Positions 12,532 to 23,126 of a DNA stretch of 64,000 bases are shown in pieces. The notes below the pieces were generated by a model. It did no database searches. It was given only the letters and a program-made list of their open reading frames with translations, and was not told where the DNA came from. Source of the stretch: Halomonas sp. 'Soap Lake #6' (GTDB taxonomy: Bacteria > Pseudomonadota > Gammaproteobacteria > Pseudomonadales > Halomonadaceae). Position numbers and translations under genes: made by a program. Within the stretch, counting starts at the first letter, position 1; every line of letters begins with the position of its first letter. Location of the stretch: assembly GCF_003031405.1 (NCBI RefSeq), contig NZ_CP020469.1:3162001-3226000 (forward strand), read 5' to 3'.

Positions 12532-13728
12532 ATGCCTGATTCAGACACTCTCGCGTTTAACGACCGGCCAGCGGACTCCGTTGGCCTTGTCACGCCCCAC
12601 ATTGCCAAGTTCGACACCCCATTGTCGCTTGCCTGCGGCAAGGTGTTGCCCGAATATGAGCTTATTTATGAGACCTACGGCACGCTGAACGCCGAGCGCT
12701 CTAATGCGGTATTAATTTGCCATGCGCTTTCAGGCCACCACCATGCAGCGGGCTACCACAGCGCCGATGACCGTAAGCCAGGCTGGTGGGATGCCCATAT
12801 TGGCCCAGGCAAATCCATTGATACCAACCTCTTCTTTGTCGTCTCTCTTAATAATTTAGGCGGTTGCCACGGTAGCACTGGGCCAGTTAGCCATAATCCG
12901 GAAACGGGCCGTCAATGGGGGCCTGATTTCCCTATGGTTACTGTCAGCGATTGGGTGGCAAGCCAGGCACGGCTTGCCGATCGCCTTGGCATTGAGCGCT
13001 GGGCTGCTGCAGTAGGCGGCAGCCTGGGTGGCATGCAAGTGCTCCAGTGGACAATCACCTACCCCGAGCGGGTTGCTAACGCAATAGTGATTGCCGCTAC
13101 ACCACGCCTCTCAGCACAGAACATTGCCTTTAACGAGGTCGCCCGCCATGCAATTCGCTCTGATCCTGAATTTTTTGACGGCTGGTATGTAGAGCACTCT
13201 ACCGTGCCCAAGCGAGGGCTTAAGCTAGCACGCATGGTAGGCCATATCACCTACCTCTCAGAAGATGCAATGGGGAGTAAGTTTGGTCGCGACCTGCGTA
13301 GTGAAGACTTGAATTTCGGCTTCGATGTAGAGTTCCAGGTAGAGTCTTATTTGCGCTATCAAGGAGATACCTTCTCCACCGCTTTTGACGCCAACACCTA
13401 CCTGCTGATGACCAAAGCGCTGGATTACTTCGACCCTGCAGCCGCTCACGCCGGCGATTTGGCCAGCGCGTTAGCCCCTGCCCAGTGCCCATTTTTGATT
13501 GTCAGCTTCACCACCGACTGGCGCTTCCCTCCTTCGCGCTCCCGCGAATTGGTAGACGCTTTAACCCGTGCTGGTAAGTCGGTCAGCTATGCCAATATCG
13601 ACTCTCCCCATGGCCACGATGCGTTTTTACTACCCGAACCGCGCTATCACGCTCTGTTCAGCGCTTTTATGGGCCGAGTAGCCCATGAGCTGGCGATCCA
13701 TAAAACGGGTGAAGAGGAGACACAATGA
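12532..13728 (+). CDS. metX: Homoserine O-acyltransferase, MetX type
   Basis: Activates homoserine by acylation, the first committed step towards methionine. 398 residues, alpha/beta-hydrolase fold. The nucleophile elbow is [12 protein letters not shown], the oxyanion and substrate loop [13 protein letters not shown], and the catalytic His lies in [11 protein letters not shown]. Whether the acyl donor is acetyl-CoA or succinyl-CoA cannot be read from the family alone, since many gammaproteobacterial MetX proteins are succinyltransferases. It overlaps metW by four bases (ATGA), so the two are translationally coupled. An imperfect tandem repeat of AGGACTTATTT lies in the leader (12485-12525). 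Confidence 0.93.
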   Translation: MPDSDTLAFNDRPADSVGLVTPHIAKFDTPLSLACGKVLPEYELIYETYGTLNAERSNAVLICHALSGHHHAAGYHSADDRKPGWWDAHIGPGKSIDTNLFFVVSLNNLGGCHGSTGPVSHNPETGRQWGPDFPMVTVSDWVASQARLADRLGIERWAAAVGGSLGGMQVLQWTITYPERVANAIVIAATPRLSAQNIAFNEVARHAIRSDPEFFDGWYVEHSTVPKRGLKLARMVGHITYLSEDAMGSKFGRDLRSEDLNFGFDVEFQVESYLRYQGDTFSTAFDANTYLLMTKALDYFDPAAAHAGDLASALAPAQCPFLIVSFTTDWRFPPSRSRELVDALTRAGKSVSYANIDSPHGHDAFLLPEPRYHALFSAFMGRVAHELAIHKTGEEETQ

Positions 13729-14321
13729 TGCGCGCTGATTTAGAGCTCATTTACGACTGGGTGCCCCAGGGGGCCCATGTATTAGACTTAGCCTGTGGGG
13801 ATGGAGCGCTACTGGAACGCTTGGCGCAAGAAAAAAACGTCACCGGCTATGGGCTGGAAATCGACCCCAAAGGCATTACTCAATGCGTGGCGCGAGGCGT
13901 TAACGTGATTGAGCATAACCTTGACGACGGACTAGGTAGCTTTTGCGATAACAGCTACGATCAGGTAATCATGACCCAAGCACTGCAAGCTCTACGCCGC
14001 CCAGATAAAATGCTCGATGAAATGCTACGGGTAGCTGAAGAAGGGATTATTACCTTTCCTAACTTTGCCTACTGGCGTCACCGCATTCATCTTGGATTGC
14101 GCGGCTATATGCCTGTTTCCAAATCGCTGCCCCACGCTTGGTACGACACCCCTAACATTCACCTGTCGACCTTCAACGACTTCGAACACCTGTGCCGTGA
14201 AAAAGGGCTGGTGATTGTTGATCGTGCAGTAGGCGTTGGCGAACACCGAGGGCACTGGACATCCAAGTGGTGGCCCAACCTATTTGGCGAAATTGCTATT
14301 TTTAGAGTACGCCGCCGCTAA
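13725..14321 (+). CDS. metW: Methionine biosynthesis protein MetW
   Basis: A 198-residue SAM-methyltransferase-fold protein. Motif I reads [16 protein letters not shown], followed by [11 protein letters not shown] and a [21 protein letters not shown] segment. The C-terminal half carries [21 protein letters not shown], typical of MetW. It is nearly always paired with metX and is needed for full MetX function in some bacteria; the methylated substrate, if any, is unknown. The start overlaps the metX stop. Confidence 0.93.
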   Translation: MMRADLELIYDWVPQGAHVLDLACGDGALLERLAQEKNVTGYGLEIDPKGITQCVARGVNVIEHNLDDGLGSFCDNSYDQVIMTQALQALRRPDKMLDEMLRVAEEGIITFPNFAYWRHRIHLGLRGYMPVSKSLPHAWYDTPNIHLSTFNDFEHLCREKGLVIVDRAVGVGEHRGHWTSKWWPNLFGEIAIFRVRRR

Positions 14322-14355
14322 CGCGGTTCAAATCAAGCAGTAGGAGGAAAGCACC

Positions 14356-14805
14356 ATGTTACGCAGCTTACTACTCAGCGCTGGCTTGGCTGCAATGCTA
14401 ATGACCACAGCTAGCGCCAACGCGGAGCAGTTCGTTCAGGTTGGTGACTACGATATCCACTACAGTGCGGTGGGCACTAGTTTCCTTACACCGGAAGTAG
14501 CCCAGGCACACAACATTCAGCGTAGCGCTAACCGCGGCCTAGTTAATGTCAGCGTACGCGAGCGCCTGGAGGACGGCAGCACTCGCCCAGTGAGTGCTGG
14601 CATACAGGGCTATGTTAGCGGCCTTACCGGCACCCAAGAGCCTCTGAGCTTTCGCACCGTACATGATGGGGATGCTACCTACCATTTAGCACCATTTACC
14701 ATGCGCCATGACGAGGCAATGCGCTTTGAACTAGACGTGCGCTACGACCGTAATGAATCGCCCGCATCGGTCAATTTTATTCAGCGCTTCTATATCGAGC
14801 GATAA
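14356..14805 (+). CDS. DUF4426 periplasmic protein
   Basis: 149 residues with a signal peptide (cleavage expected near SANA-EQ). The mature domain begins VQVGDYDIHYSAVGTSFLTPEVA and reads as a small beta-rich domain, ending SVNFIQRFYIER. DUF4426 proteins sit downstream of metW in Pseudomonas too; the function is unknown. AGGAGG lies eight bases before the ATG. The stop codon is inside the first unit of a three-copy tandem repeat. Confidence 0.85.
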   Translation: MLRSLLLSAGLAAMLMTTASANAEQFVQVGDYDIHYSAVGTSFLTPEVAQAHNIQRSANRGLVNVSVRERLEDGSTRPVSAGIQGYVSGLTGTQEPLSFRTVHDGDATYHLAPFTMRHDEAMRFELDVRYDRNESPASVNFIQRFYIER

Positions 14806-14838
14806 GTACTTGCTATAAGTACTTGCGATAAGTACTTA
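14801..14838. repeat. 13-bp tandem repeat containing both convergent stop codons
   Basis: Three units, GATAAGTACTTGC, TATAAGTACTTGC and GATAAGTACTTA. Each holds the palindrome AAGTACTT. The first unit contains the DUF4426 TAA (14803-14805) and the last the complement of the sfsA TAA (14836-14838). Confidence 0.9.
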
Positions 14839-15564
14839 TAGCCGAACCGGTAGCCGGCGCGCTAAGCGCACGGCGACTGGTTTATCTGCCTCCCACCGCA
14901 GCGTGATGCCGTAAGCCAGCACTTCCACACCAGCCTTTACCGCCTCGGCTAACGCTGCCGCATAAACGGGGTCGATATGAGCAGCCGGAGCTACATCGGC
15001 AATGCCTTCATGGGCGACACAGAACAGTAAGACCGCTCGCTCCCCCTGCTCGGCAAGCGCTGTTAGCGTATGCAGATGCTTGGTGCCTCTAACGCTCACT
15101 GAGTCTGGAAAATAGCCGTGACCATCGGCTTCTTTCAGCGTCACCTGCTTTACTTCGATATAGACCGCACCATGCTGCGGGTCATCCAGGCGGAAGTCGA
15201 GCCGGGCCTCATTAACTTTCACTTCCCGCTTGAGCGTTTGATAACCCACCAGTGGTGTAATATCGCCCGCCTCAATTGCAGCCTCTACAATGCGGTTGGC
15301 CCGTCCAGTATGTACCGAAGCCAGCGCCAAAGTGCCATCTGACTGGGGTAGTTCAATCCACTCCCAAGTCCAATCCAGCTTACGCTTAGGGTTATCGCTT
15401 GGCGAAAGCCACACCCGGCAGCCTGGCATATTGACCGCCTTCATAGAGCCAGTATTAGGGCAGTGGGCAATGACCTCTTGGCCACTTTCCAAACGTATGT
15501 CCGCCAAGAAGCGTTTGTAGCGGCGCAGCAGCACACCCGGCTCCAAGCCCTCATAGGTGATCAT
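14836..15564 (-). CDS. sfsA: SfsA family protein
   Basis: 242 residues matching the SfsA (sugar fermentation stimulation) family. Visible marks are RRYKRFLADIRLESG, the HCPNTGSM motif near residue 35, SPSDNPKRKLDWTWE, and the C-terminal nuclease-like region IEVKQVTLKEADGHGYFPDSVSVRGTKHL, which has the E-x-K arrangement of restriction-endonuclease-like folds. The cellular role is unsettled; DNA binding and nuclease activity have been suggested for the family. Its ATG overlaps the upstream aminotransferase stop by four bases, so the two form an operon, as in Pseudomonas. Confidence 0.92.
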   Translation of the reverse strand: MITYEGLEPGVLLRRYKRFLADIRLESGQEVIAHCPNTGSMKAVNMPGCRVWLSPSDNPKRKLDWTWEWIELPQSDGTLALASVHTGRANRIVEAAIEAGDITPLVGYQTLKREVKVNEARLDFRLDDPQHGAVYIEVKQVTLKEADGHGYFPDSVSVRGTKHLHTLTALAEQGERAVLLFCVAHEGIADVAPAAHIDPVYAAALAEAVKAGVEVLAYGITLRWEADKPVAVRLARRLPVRL

Positions 15565-16721
15565 AACCGGCTCACAAAGCGGGAAATGCGTACTACGGCC
15601 TCCTGCAGTCGTGCCACATCGTTAGTGAAGGCAATACGCACGTGGTGCTCGCCACCAACAAGGGCAAAATCAATCCCAGGGGTAATAGCTACATTCTCTT
15701 CAACCAGCAACCGTTCACAGAAGGCTTGGCTATCTCGGCTGTAGCGAGAAATGTCTAGCCACAGGTAAAACGCTCCTTGAGGTGGGAGGTCAGGTGCCAA
15801 ATCCAACTGCGCCAGCCCATCCAGCAGCACTTGGCGGCGCTGTTTCAGCGTTGCCCGACGCGTTTCAAGAATATCCCGACACTCAGGGGTAAAAGCAGCG
15901 AGTGCGGCGTATTGAGAAGGCGTTGGAGCGGCAAGAAATACGTTTTGCGCTAGCCGGGTTAGCGGTTCTACCGCATGTTCAGGTGCTACCAGCCACCCCA
16001 AGCGCCAGCCAGTCATACCAAAGTATTTTGAAAAGCTGTTAACCACAAAGGCTTGATCGGAAAGCGATGTCGCCGAGAGTGGTGTATCGTCATAATTTAG
16101 CCCCTGGTAGATCTCATCGACAATGACCTCGCCCTCCTTGGCTGCCACAGCTTTGAATACCGCCTGTAGAGCATCGGCACTCAACGTATGGCCAGTGGGG
16201 TTAGAAGGCGACGCTAACATAGCCAGGCGAGTGCGAGCCTGCCAATGCTGCTCTATCAACGGTGCGTTTAATTGCCAGCCACTGCGACGGTCAACAGGAA
16301 TGGCGTCAACCTGTGCACCAGCCAGGGCCATAAAATGGCGATTACAGGGATAATTGGGATCAGCCATCAGCACCCTATCACCAGCCTCTACCAGCAGTTG
16401 ACTGACCAACAACAGCGCCCCGGAGGCGCCCGGCGTTACCAGAATACGCGCGGGATCTACGGTGGCATTGAAGTGTTCGGCGTAATGGCCTGCAATGGCT
16501 TCGCGCAGTGTAGCCAAACCGGCAGCTGGCGTGTAACGCGTTTTGCCCGTTGCCAACGCCTGCTGCCCGGCAGCGACAATAGGCGCTGGCGTGGCAAAAT
16601 CAGGCTCACCTACCTCCAGGTGAATCACGTCGTGGCCCTGAGCCTCGCGGGCCTGGGCCATTTCTAATAAATGCATCACGCGGAAAGGCGCGACATGATT
16701 CACGCGGGAATTCCAGGCCAT
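15561..16721 (-). CDS. PLP-dependent aminotransferase, class I/II
   Basis: 386 residues, fold type I. The PLP-lysine sits in NSFSKYFGMTGWRLGWLV, with the earlier LEVGEPDFATP, TPGASGALLL and LASPSNPTGHTL segments typical of aspartate/aromatic aminotransferase-like enzymes. The amino donor is not determinable. It lies next to sfsA and divergent from dksA, as in Pseudomonas, where the orthologue is annotated as a probable aspartate-type aminotransferase. Its leader has a 16-bp direct duplication (TATTCATAAAAACG, 16740-16771). Confidence 0.88.
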   Translation of the reverse strand: MAWNSRVNHVAPFRVMHLLEMAQAREAQGHDVIHLEVGEPDFATPAPIVAAGQQALATGKTRYTPAAGLATLREAIAGHYAEHFNATVDPARILVTPGASGALLLVSQLLVEAGDRVLMADPNYPCNRHFMALAGAQVDAIPVDRRSGWQLNAPLIEQHWQARTRLAMLASPSNPTGHTLSADALQAVFKAVAAKEGEVIVDEIYQGLNYDDTPLSATSLSDQAFVVNSFSKYFGMTGWRLGWLVAPEHAVEPLTRLAQNVFLAAPTPSQYAALAAFTPECRDILETRRATLKQRRQVLLDGLAQLDLAPDLPPQGAFYLWLDISRYSRDSQAFCERLLVEENVAITPGIDFALVGGEHHVRIAFTNDVARLQEAVVRISRFVSRL

Positions 16722-16983
16722 AATGGCTCCTTCAACTTATATTCATAAAAACGTGTATTCATAAAAACGCGGCTATACAAACAAAGTACCGTCGTAAAAA
16801 ATACGGTTTTAACAGCACAACGAAAAAGTATGAGAGAGGTCAAATAATCACAAGACCTTGGTCGAATACTGACTATTATGCTTGCAACACAGCCAAATTT
16901 CAGCTAAACAAGCATCCCTTTGGCGTGAGATCGTGGCACACGCTCATGGTCGATCAGCAGTCACATACGTAAGGGGCACTCCC

Positions 16984-17421
16984 ATGCCAGTAGCGGAAAA
17001 GAAACCGGAAGCGTCCAAGTCCTTCACCCCGTATGAGCCAGCACCAGGTGAAGAGTATATGAATGAGAAGCAGCTTGCGCACTTCCGCCAGCTGCTTCTG
17101 GATTGGAAACAGGATCTCATGGAAGAGGTGGATCGTACCGTACGCCACCTGCAAGAAGACGCTAACAACTACGCCGACCCCGCAGACCGCGCTACCCAGG
17201 AAGAAGGCTTCAGCCTTGAACTGCGTACCCGGGACCGCGAACGTAAGTTGTTGAAAAAAATTAATGAAACGATCGATAAGATCGACGAAGACGACTATGG
17301 CTTCTGCGAAGCATGTGGCGTTGAAATCGGCATTCGTCGTCTTGAAGCGCGCCCTACAGCGACATTGTGCGTTGACTGCAAGACGCTGGCAGAGCTTAAA
17401 GAGAAACAGCTCGGCGGTTAA
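16984..17421 (+). CDS. dksA: RNA polymerase-binding transcription factor DksA
   Basis: DksA binds the secondary channel of RNA polymerase and, with ppGpp, lowers rRNA and raises amino-acid promoter activity. I start at ATG 16984 (AAGGGG upstream, 145 residues); the open frame extends to 16882 without a ribosome site. The coiled-coil tip carries the DPADRATQEE acidic pair. The C4 zinc finger is C-EAC...TLC-VDC. Length and motifs are normal. Followed by a strong terminator before gluQ, as in E. coli and Pseudomonas. Confidence 0.95.
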   Translation: MPVAEKKPEASKSFTPYEPAPGEEYMNEKQLAHFRQLLLDWKQDLMEEVDRTVRHLQEDANNYADPADRATQEEGFSLELRTRDRERKLLKKINETIDKIDEDDYGFCEACGVEIGIRRLEARPTATLCVDCKTLAELKEKQLGG

Positions 17422-17460
17422 CAACCGCAGCGGTAAAGCTCTGGACGCGATTACAAAAGC

Positions 17461-17486
17461 CGGGCACCTTTAGGGTGCCCGTTTTT
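17461..17486 (+). terminator. Intrinsic terminator between dksA and gluQ
   Basis: CGGGCACC-TTTAG-GGTGCCCG followed by TTTTTG. In E. coli the dksA-gluQ gap likewise holds a terminator that limits gluQ expression. Confidence 0.9.
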
Positions 17487-17521
17487 GTTGGTCACTTTAA
17501 TTGAAGTCATTATTGGCACCC

Positions 17522-18421
17522 ATGACACATTCTGCTCGCTATCGAGGGCGCTTCGCTCCCACGCCATCAGGGCCTCTCCACTTTGGCTCGCTCGTTGCAG
17601 CCTTGGGCAGCTTCCTGGATGCCCGAGCGGCGGGCGGCGCCTGGCTGGTACGCATAGAGGACATTGATCCTCCTCGCTGCCCACCAGGCGCCGACAGCAC
17701 CATTCTTCGCCAGCTTGAAGCATTTAGCCTGCATTGGGACGAGGAAGTGATTTGGCAACGCAACCGCCATGAGATTTATCAGCAAGCATTAGACCATCTA
17801 ATTACGCTGAGCTTAGCCTACCCCTGTAGCTGCTCTCGTAAGCAGTGGCAGGACTTCGCAATTTACCCAGGCTGGTGCCGTGATGGACAGCGCGAGGCCA
17901 ACAAACCTGTTGCCTGGCGACTCCGCAGCGACTTAGCTAAACGCCCCATTGCTTGGCATGACCGCCTGTTTGGCTATCAACAGTTCGACCCCGCCACACT
18001 GGGCGACGTGGTGCTAAAACGCAAAGATCAACTGTGGGCCTATCAGCTTGCAGTAGTGATGGACGATGCCGAGCAGGATATTAGCGATGTCGTCAGGGGC
18101 TTTGATCTCCTGGATAACACTCCTTGGCAGGTCCAACTTCAAACAGCACTCAACTTACCCACACCGCGATATCTTCATCTGCCGCTAGTGGTGACTGATG
18201 AAGGCCAAAAGCTCTCCAAACAGAACCTGGCCCCCCCGTTGGCAGAGAGTGCCGACGGTATTCGTCGCCAACTGTTTCAAGCCTTACAGGCGCTTGACCA
18301 AATGCCACCTTTCGAGCTGGCTCAAGAAGCACCAGAGACACAGTTACGCTGGGCAATAGCGCACTGGTCAGTCGATCAGCTGACGCCTTTTCGCCATCGT
18401 GCGCAACCCTCGGAGCACTGA
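17522..18421 (+). CDS. gluQ: Glutamyl-Q tRNA(Asp) synthetase
   Basis: Attaches glutamate to the queuosine base in the anticodon of tRNA-Asp. About 299 residues from ATG 17522 (a TTG at 17501 in the same frame is an alternative; neither has a strong ribosome site). It resembles the catalytic half of GluRS without an anticodon-binding domain. Visible are RFAPTPSGPLHFGSLVAA (HIGH-like), zinc ligands in YPCSCSRKQW...YPGWC, and a degenerate KMSKS as KLSKQN. The gene order dksA-gluQ is conserved. Confidence 0.93.
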   Translation: MTHSARYRGRFAPTPSGPLHFGSLVAALGSFLDARAAGGAWLVRIEDIDPPRCPPGADSTILRQLEAFSLHWDEEVIWQRNRHEIYQQALDHLITLSLAYPCSCSRKQWQDFAIYPGWCRDGQREANKPVAWRLRSDLAKRPIAWHDRLFGYQQFDPATLGDVVLKRKDQLWAYQLAVVMDDAEQDISDVVRGFDLLDNTPWQVQLQTALNLPTPRYLHLPLVVTDEGQKLSKQNLAPPLAESADGIRRQLFQALQALDQMPPFELAQEAPETQLRWAIAHWSVDQLTPFRHRAQPSEH

Positions 18422-18422
18422 C

Positions 18423-18599
18423 ATGTACGTTTATCGCATCATGCTGTTTCTAGTATTTGGGGGCTACTTGCTCTCACCGCTGCTAATGGATGGCTGGAGT
18501 GACCCTAGCGTTGCCTGGTATCGGCCGTTTGCTATCTGGGGTGGACTAATTGCGCTAACGCTATGGCTAGAGCAAAAAAGGAAGCTAGATGAGCGTTGA
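18423..18599 (+). CDS. cbrX: Small membrane protein, CbrX-like
   Basis: 58 residues from ATG 18423. Two hydrophobic helices (about 4-20 and 35-50) separated by DGWSDPSVAWYRP and ending in a charged tail EQKRKLDER. It starts two bases after gluQ and overlaps cbrA by 11 bases, so its translation is coupled to cbrA. A small hydrophobic protein is encoded at the same place in Pseudomonas (cbrX). The symbol rests on position and topology, as the family is too short for firm homology by eye. Confidence 0.7.
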   Translation: MYVYRIMLFLVFGGYLLSPLLMDGWSDPSVAWYRPFAIWGGLIALTLWLEQKRKLDER

Positions 18600-21534
18600 G
18601 TTACTCAGTGTACTTCTCCTAGGCCTCGGCTACCTTGCGCTACTCTTTGGCTGCGGTACAGCCGTAGAGCGTGGCTGGGTGCCGGTGCGGGTGACACGTC
18701 ACCCGATCGTTTACACCCTGGCGTTAGGTGTCTATGCCAGCGCCTGGGCCGTTTACGGCAGCATTGAATTCGCCTCTAAAGCTGGGTTTGGCTATTTAGC
18801 CTATTACCTTGGTGCCGCAGGTGCTTTTTTACTTGCCCCTGTACTACTGGTGCCCATTCAGCGCATCACCCGCACCTACCAACTCTCCTCGCTAGCTGAC
18901 TTATTTGCCTTTCGTTTCCGCTCGCGCTGGATAGGCACCATGGTCACACTGCTTAGCCTGCTCGCGGTCATGCCTCTACTAGGCATTCAGGTGCAAACCC
19001 TGAGTGATGCAATACATCTACTGACCGGCAGTCGCTACAGTGCTGCCGTTGCACTGCTATTTTGCGCAGTGATTGCAGGCTTTGCCGTTCTGTTTGGCGC
19101 ACGCTACAGCCATCGGCACCGACACGACACGTTGCTGAGCGTGATTGCCTTTGAGTCAGTGATCAAGCTCTTAGCCATGCTCGGGCTAGGTGCCATTGCA
19201 CTATGGTGGGTGTTTGACGGGCCGTACGATTTACAACAGTGGCTGGAAGGCCCTGGTGCAGCAGCTCAGGCCGCAACATCACAGCTGGAACCACCGCAGT
19301 GGCGCACCCTGCTACTGCTGTTTTTTGCCGCTGCTTTTATGATGCCGCACTTATTCCAAATCACCTTCGCCGAAAGTCTTTCCCGGCACACTCTACTCCA
19401 GGCAAGCTGGTCGCTACCGCTGTTCCTACTGCTAATGGCGTTACCTGTGCCGCTTATTTGGTGGGCGGCACAATCCACCAATGAGTCGGTGCCTATGGCC
19501 GCTTACGCCGCCTATGTAATGTCGGAGCACTGGTGGGTGGGGGCACTGGCATTCATTGGTGGTTTAGCGGCCGCTAGCGGCACCATGATGATGATCGCCC
19601 TGGCTCTTTCCGGGATGCTGCTGAACCACGTAGTATTAGTAGCACGACCGCCGGAGGCACAAAGCGATTTATACGGCTGGCTACTGTGGCTGCGCCGAGG
19701 CTTGGTAGTGGCGGTTATTTTGGGAGGCTGGCTATTTGCCGAAAGCGTTGGCCGCTACCACTCGCTAACCAACCTTGGACTGGCTGCCTTTGTGGGCATG
19801 GCCCAGTGCCTACCGGGCATGCTGGCATTACTTTATTGGCCTGGCGCGAACCGTAAGGGCATGGTGGCAGGGCTTATCGGTGGTACTGCTATCTGGCTGT
19901 GGGGGCTGTGGCTGCCGCTCCTTTTCGATATATCGTTGCCAACGCTCCCATTCACACCGTTGATGCCCGAGGGTGCACCAGACTGGTACAACGCCACACT
20001 AATTTCTCTCGCGATTAACATCCTACTGTTAATCGTTGTCTCGCTGTTTACCCGCACCTCAGAGGGAGAGCGCTCTGCTGCTGAAGCCTGCTCGGTAGAC
20101 GCAGTGATCCGTTCTAAGCGCTTACCCCTAGAGGCGGCAACCGCTGCCGACTTTCCCACGCACCTTGCCCAGGCGCTTGGTGATGAAGCCGCTGGCCGTG
20201 AAGTTGACCGCGCTTTGAAGGCACTTAATCTTACCCCCCAGGAGCGGCGCCCCTATGCGCTTCGCCGTCTGCGCGACCGTATTCAGGCCAACCTATCCGG
20301 CCTTATGGGCCCATCCGTAGCCAGGGATATTGTTGATCGTTATTTACCCTACCGCCACGATGATGCCCCTCTTACCGACGATATTCACTTTGTCGAAAGT
20401 CGCCTGGAGGCTTACCGTTCAAGGCTCACCGGGCTGGCCCGCGAGCTTGACGGCCTGCGCCGCCACCACCGCCAAACTCTGGCCAACTTACCTGTCGGGC
20501 TATGTGTATTAGGTGACGACGATGAACTGCTTATGTGGAACCAAGCACTCTCTCAGCTCTCAGGGATTAGCGGCGACAGCGTGATTGGCTCGCACCGGGA
20601 TAGCTTGCCAGCTCCTTGGCCTACCCTGCTAAGCAGTGTTCTTAAAGCTTCCCAGACGCCGCTTTATAAGCAGTCAGTGTCGCTACACGGCAAAGACTAC
20701 TTTCTGACACTGCACCAAGCCGTGCTAAGTGGTCACGATAGCCGAGGCGGTAGCGTAATTCTGGTGGAAGACCATACTGAAATGAAGTGGCTCGAAGATG
20801 AGTTAATCCACGCCGCTCGCCTTGCCTCTATTGGGCAGCTTGCTGCTGGGGTTGCCCATGAAATTGGCAACCCTATTACTGGCATCTCATCACTGGCACA
20901 AAACCTGCGCTATGACACCGACGATCCCGCCCTTCTAGAGACTGCTGATCAAATCCAACAGCTTACCCAGCGGGTCACTAAAATCGTTAACTCGCTGGTG
21001 GGCTTTGCCCACGGTGGGCGGCAATCAACCCCACTACCCACTACCCCGGCATCGCTTAAGACCATTAGCGAAGACGCGTTACACTTGATCCACTTAGCCC
21101 GCTCGGGAGAGGATGTTATCTTCACTAATACATGCCCCAGCGATATTGTGGTGCGTGGTGATGACCAACGCTTAACCCAAGTCATGGTTAACTTATTGAG
21201 TAACGCGCGGGATGCCTGCCAGCATCAAGGCAATATACGCATCGAAGCAGGCATAAAGGCGAGCCATGCATGGTGGCGGGTAAGCGATGATGGGCACGGC
21301 ATTGCGCCGAGCGTTAAAGACCGTTTGTTTGAGCCATTCACTACTACCAAACCAGCGGGTGAAGGCACTGGACTTGGGCTATCGCTGGCATATCAAATTA
21401 TTAGCGAGCATCAAGGCAAAATAGAAGTGGCCTCGCCACCTCCCGGACAGCCTCGCGGCACCGCCATTACTCTCTGGCTACCGCTCTACCAACAGGATGA
21501 TCTTTCACCTTATGCCCAGGATACTGATTGTTGA
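18589..21534 (+). CDS. cbrA: Sensor histidine kinase CbrA (transporter-like sensor)
   Basis: 981 residues. The first ~490 residues form about 13 membrane helices resembling an SLC5 sodium/solute symporter. A linker (about 500-590) and a PAS-like region (about 640-740, [24 protein letters not shown]) follow. The HisKA H-box is [19 protein letters not shown] with His757, and the HATPase has N-box [18 protein letters not shown] and [10 protein letters not shown]. CbrA phosphorylates CbrB. Synteny (gluQ-cbrX-cbrA-cbrB-pcnB) and the symporter-kinase fusion identify it. In Pseudomonas it controls use of amino acids such as histidine, proline and arginine. It overlaps cbrB by 23 bases. Confidence 0.92.
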   Translation: MSVELLSVLLLGLGYLALLFGCGTAVERGWVPVRVTRHPIVYTLALGVYASAWAVYGSIEFASKAGFGYLAYYLGAAGAFLLAPVLLVPIQRITRTYQLSSLADLFAFRFRSRWIGTMVTLLSLLAVMPLLGIQVQTLSDAIHLLTGSRYSAAVALLFCAVIAGFAVLFGARYSHRHRHDTLLSVIAFESVIKLLAMLGLGAIALWWVFDGPYDLQQWLEGPGAAAQAATSQLEPPQWRTLLLLFFAAAFMMPHLFQITFAESLSRHTLLQASWSLPLFLLLMALPVPLIWWAAQSTNESVPMAAYAAYVMSEHWWVGALAFIGGLAAASGTMMMIALALSGMLLNHVVLVARPPEAQSDLYGWLLWLRRGLVVAVILGGWLFAESVGRYHSLTNLGLAAFVGMAQCLPGMLALLYWPGANRKGMVAGLIGGTAIWLWGLWLPLLFDISLPTLPFTPLMPEGAPDWYNATLISLAINILLLIVVSLFTRTSEGERSAAEACSVDAVIRSKRLPLEAATAADFPTHLAQALGDEAAGREVDRALKALNLTPQERRPYALRRLRDRIQANLSGLMGPSVARDIVDRYLPYRHDDAPLTDDIHFVESRLEAYRSRLTGLARELDGLRRHHRQTLANLPVGLCVLGDDDELLMWNQALSQLSGISGDSVIGSHRDSLPAPWPTLLSSVLKASQTPLYKQSVSLHGKDYFLTLHQAVLSGHDSRGGSVILVEDHTEMKWLEDELIHAARLASIGQLAAGVAHEIGNPITGISSLAQNLRYDTDDPALLETADQIQQLTQRVTKIVNSLVGFAHGGRQSTPLPTTPASLKTISEDALHLIHLARSGEDVIFTNTCPSDIVVRGDDQRLTQVMVNLLSNARDACQHQGNIRIEAGIKASHAWWRVSDDGHGIAPSVKDRLFEPFTTTKPAGEGTGLGLSLAYQIISEHQGKIEVASPPPGQPRGTAITLWLPLYQQDDLSPYAQDTDC

Positions 21535-22909
21535 AGATGAAGCGATTATTCGCAGCGCCTTAAAACGCTTATTGGAGCGCCATGACTATGCGGTGAGCGA
21601 AGCCGCAACAGCTGAAGAAGCAAGCGCTTTGCCACTCAGTGAGTTTGACCTCATCATCAGCGACCTGCGCCTACCGGGAGAGCCTGGCACAACACTGATC
21701 AGTGCAGCAGCGCCTGCCCCAGTGCTTATCATGACCAGCTACGCTAGCATGCGCTCTGCTGTTGACGCCCTCAAACAAGGGGCGGTTGACTATGTAGCGA
21801 AGCCATTTGATCACACTGAGCTTTTGGAAACCGTCGAGCGCATCCTACACAAACAGTCGATGCAACAAGGTACTCCACCAGACATTACCGATGAAGGTGG
21901 TGGACGTCAGACAATGATCGGCAACTGCGCCGCCATGCAGCAGGTCTACACCCGCATCAGGAAAACTGCGCCTGCGGATGTTACCGTGCTAATCCAAGGA
22001 GAGTCAGGTACCGGCAAAGAGCTCGTCGCCCGTGCCATTCACCAGCAAAGCAAGCGCGCCAAAGCACCGCTAATCTGCGTTAACTGCGCGGCAATCCCAG
22101 AAACACTGATTGAATCAGAATTATTTGGTCATGAAAAAGGTGCTTTCACCGGCGCCAGTGCCGCCCGTACCGGCCTAGTGGAAGCCGCCGATGGCGGCAC
22201 ACTATTTCTAGATGAAATTGGTGAGCTGCCGCTGGACGCACAAGCCCGCCTACTGCGTGTACTTCAAGAAGGTGAAATTCGTAAAATAGGCTCCGTCGAA
22301 ACACGCCACGTAGATGTGCGCCTCATCGCCGCCACCCATCGGGATTTACGCGCACTCTCAAAAAGCGGCGAGTTTCGTCTTGATCTTTATTACCGCCTAA
22401 ACGTGATGCAGATAGAGCTACCTCCGCTGCGAGAGCGTGATGAAGACGTACTTAAAATTGCCGATATTCTGTTAGAAAAAGCGTGCAAACGTCATGAGCG
22501 CCAGGGGCTCCGACTATCACGTGCTGCCCGCCAAGATCTCCAGGACTACCCCTGGCCAGGAAATGTGCGAGAGCTGGAAAATGCTCTAGAGCGAGGCGTT
22601 ATTCTAGCCGAAGGGCACCTGATCCACCCGGATGATTTGGGCCTGGGCCCGGTGGCTCACCGCCCTAACCCACCAACAACTAGCTCACCAACAGCGAGCC
22701 CAGCCACTGTGGCCAATGAGAGCCCAACGGCGGCTGAAGAGGACGACCTTTCTTTGGAGGATTACTTTCAGCACTTTGTGCTAGAGCATCAGGACCAGAT
22801 GAGCGAAACCGAGCTGGCTCAGAAACTGGGTATTAGCCGTAAGAACCTATGGGAACGCCGCCAGCGGTTAGGCATTCCACGTAAAAAGACGGCTCGAAGG
22901 CCCAACTAA
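21512..22909 (+). CDS. cbrB: Sigma-54-dependent response regulator CbrB
   Basis: 465 residues. I start at ATG 21512 because [10 protein letters not shown] is the normal receiver start; ATG 21497 is possible. The receiver has phospho-acceptor Asp51 ([10 protein letters not shown]) and the CheY-type Lys in AKPFDH. The AAA+ domain has GESGTGKE (from residue 163) and an intact sigma-54 contact loop GAFTGA (from residue 210). A Fis-type helix-turn-helix closes the protein ([20 protein letters not shown]). It is expected to activate the sigma-54 promoter just downstream that drives the CrcZ candidate. Confidence 0.93.
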   Translation: MPRILIVEDEAIIRSALKRLLERHDYAVSEAATAEEASALPLSEFDLIISDLRLPGEPGTTLISAAAPAPVLIMTSYASMRSAVDALKQGAVDYVAKPFDHTELLETVERILHKQSMQQGTPPDITDEGGGRQTMIGNCAAMQQVYTRIRKTAPADVTVLIQGESGTGKELVARAIHQQSKRAKAPLICVNCAAIPETLIESELFGHEKGAFTGASAARTGLVEAADGGTLFLDEIGELPLDAQARLLRVLQEGEIRKIGSVETRHVDVRLIAATHRDLRALSKSGEFRLDLYYRLNVMQIELPPLRERDEDVLKIADILLEKACKRHERQGLRLSRAARQDLQDYPWPGNVRELENALERGVILAEGHLIHPDDLGLGPVAHRPNPPTTSSPTASPATVANESPTAAEEDDLSLEDYFQHFVLEHQDQMSETELAQKLGISRKNLWERRQRLGIPRKKTARRPN

Positions 22910-22987
22910 GCAGCACCTCCAGAGATTCACAAGGCCATCTTCTACTAACGTCTAATATACTGATTTTAATAAGAAACATTCAAAATT

Positions 22988-23052
22988 CGTTACCTCGCCA
23001 CTGTTACCTTCCCACACAATTAGAGCTAAAAATCGCTCAAAAGCGGGTAACA
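22988..23052 (+). promoter_or_regulatory. Candidate CbrB activator sites upstream of crcZ
   Basis: Three half-sites of the kind described for Pseudomonas CbrB (TGTTAC/GTAACA): CGTTAC at 22988, TGTTAC at 23002 and GTAACA at 23047. They lie about 75-140 bases upstream of the sigma-54 promoter, a usual enhancer distance. Confidence 0.6.
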
Positions 23053-23126
23053 CTTCTTACTGCCCTTGGTGACTTGGCATAGCTTAAAAACGCCAAGCTT
23101 ATGAAATTCCTACCATATCCATTAGG

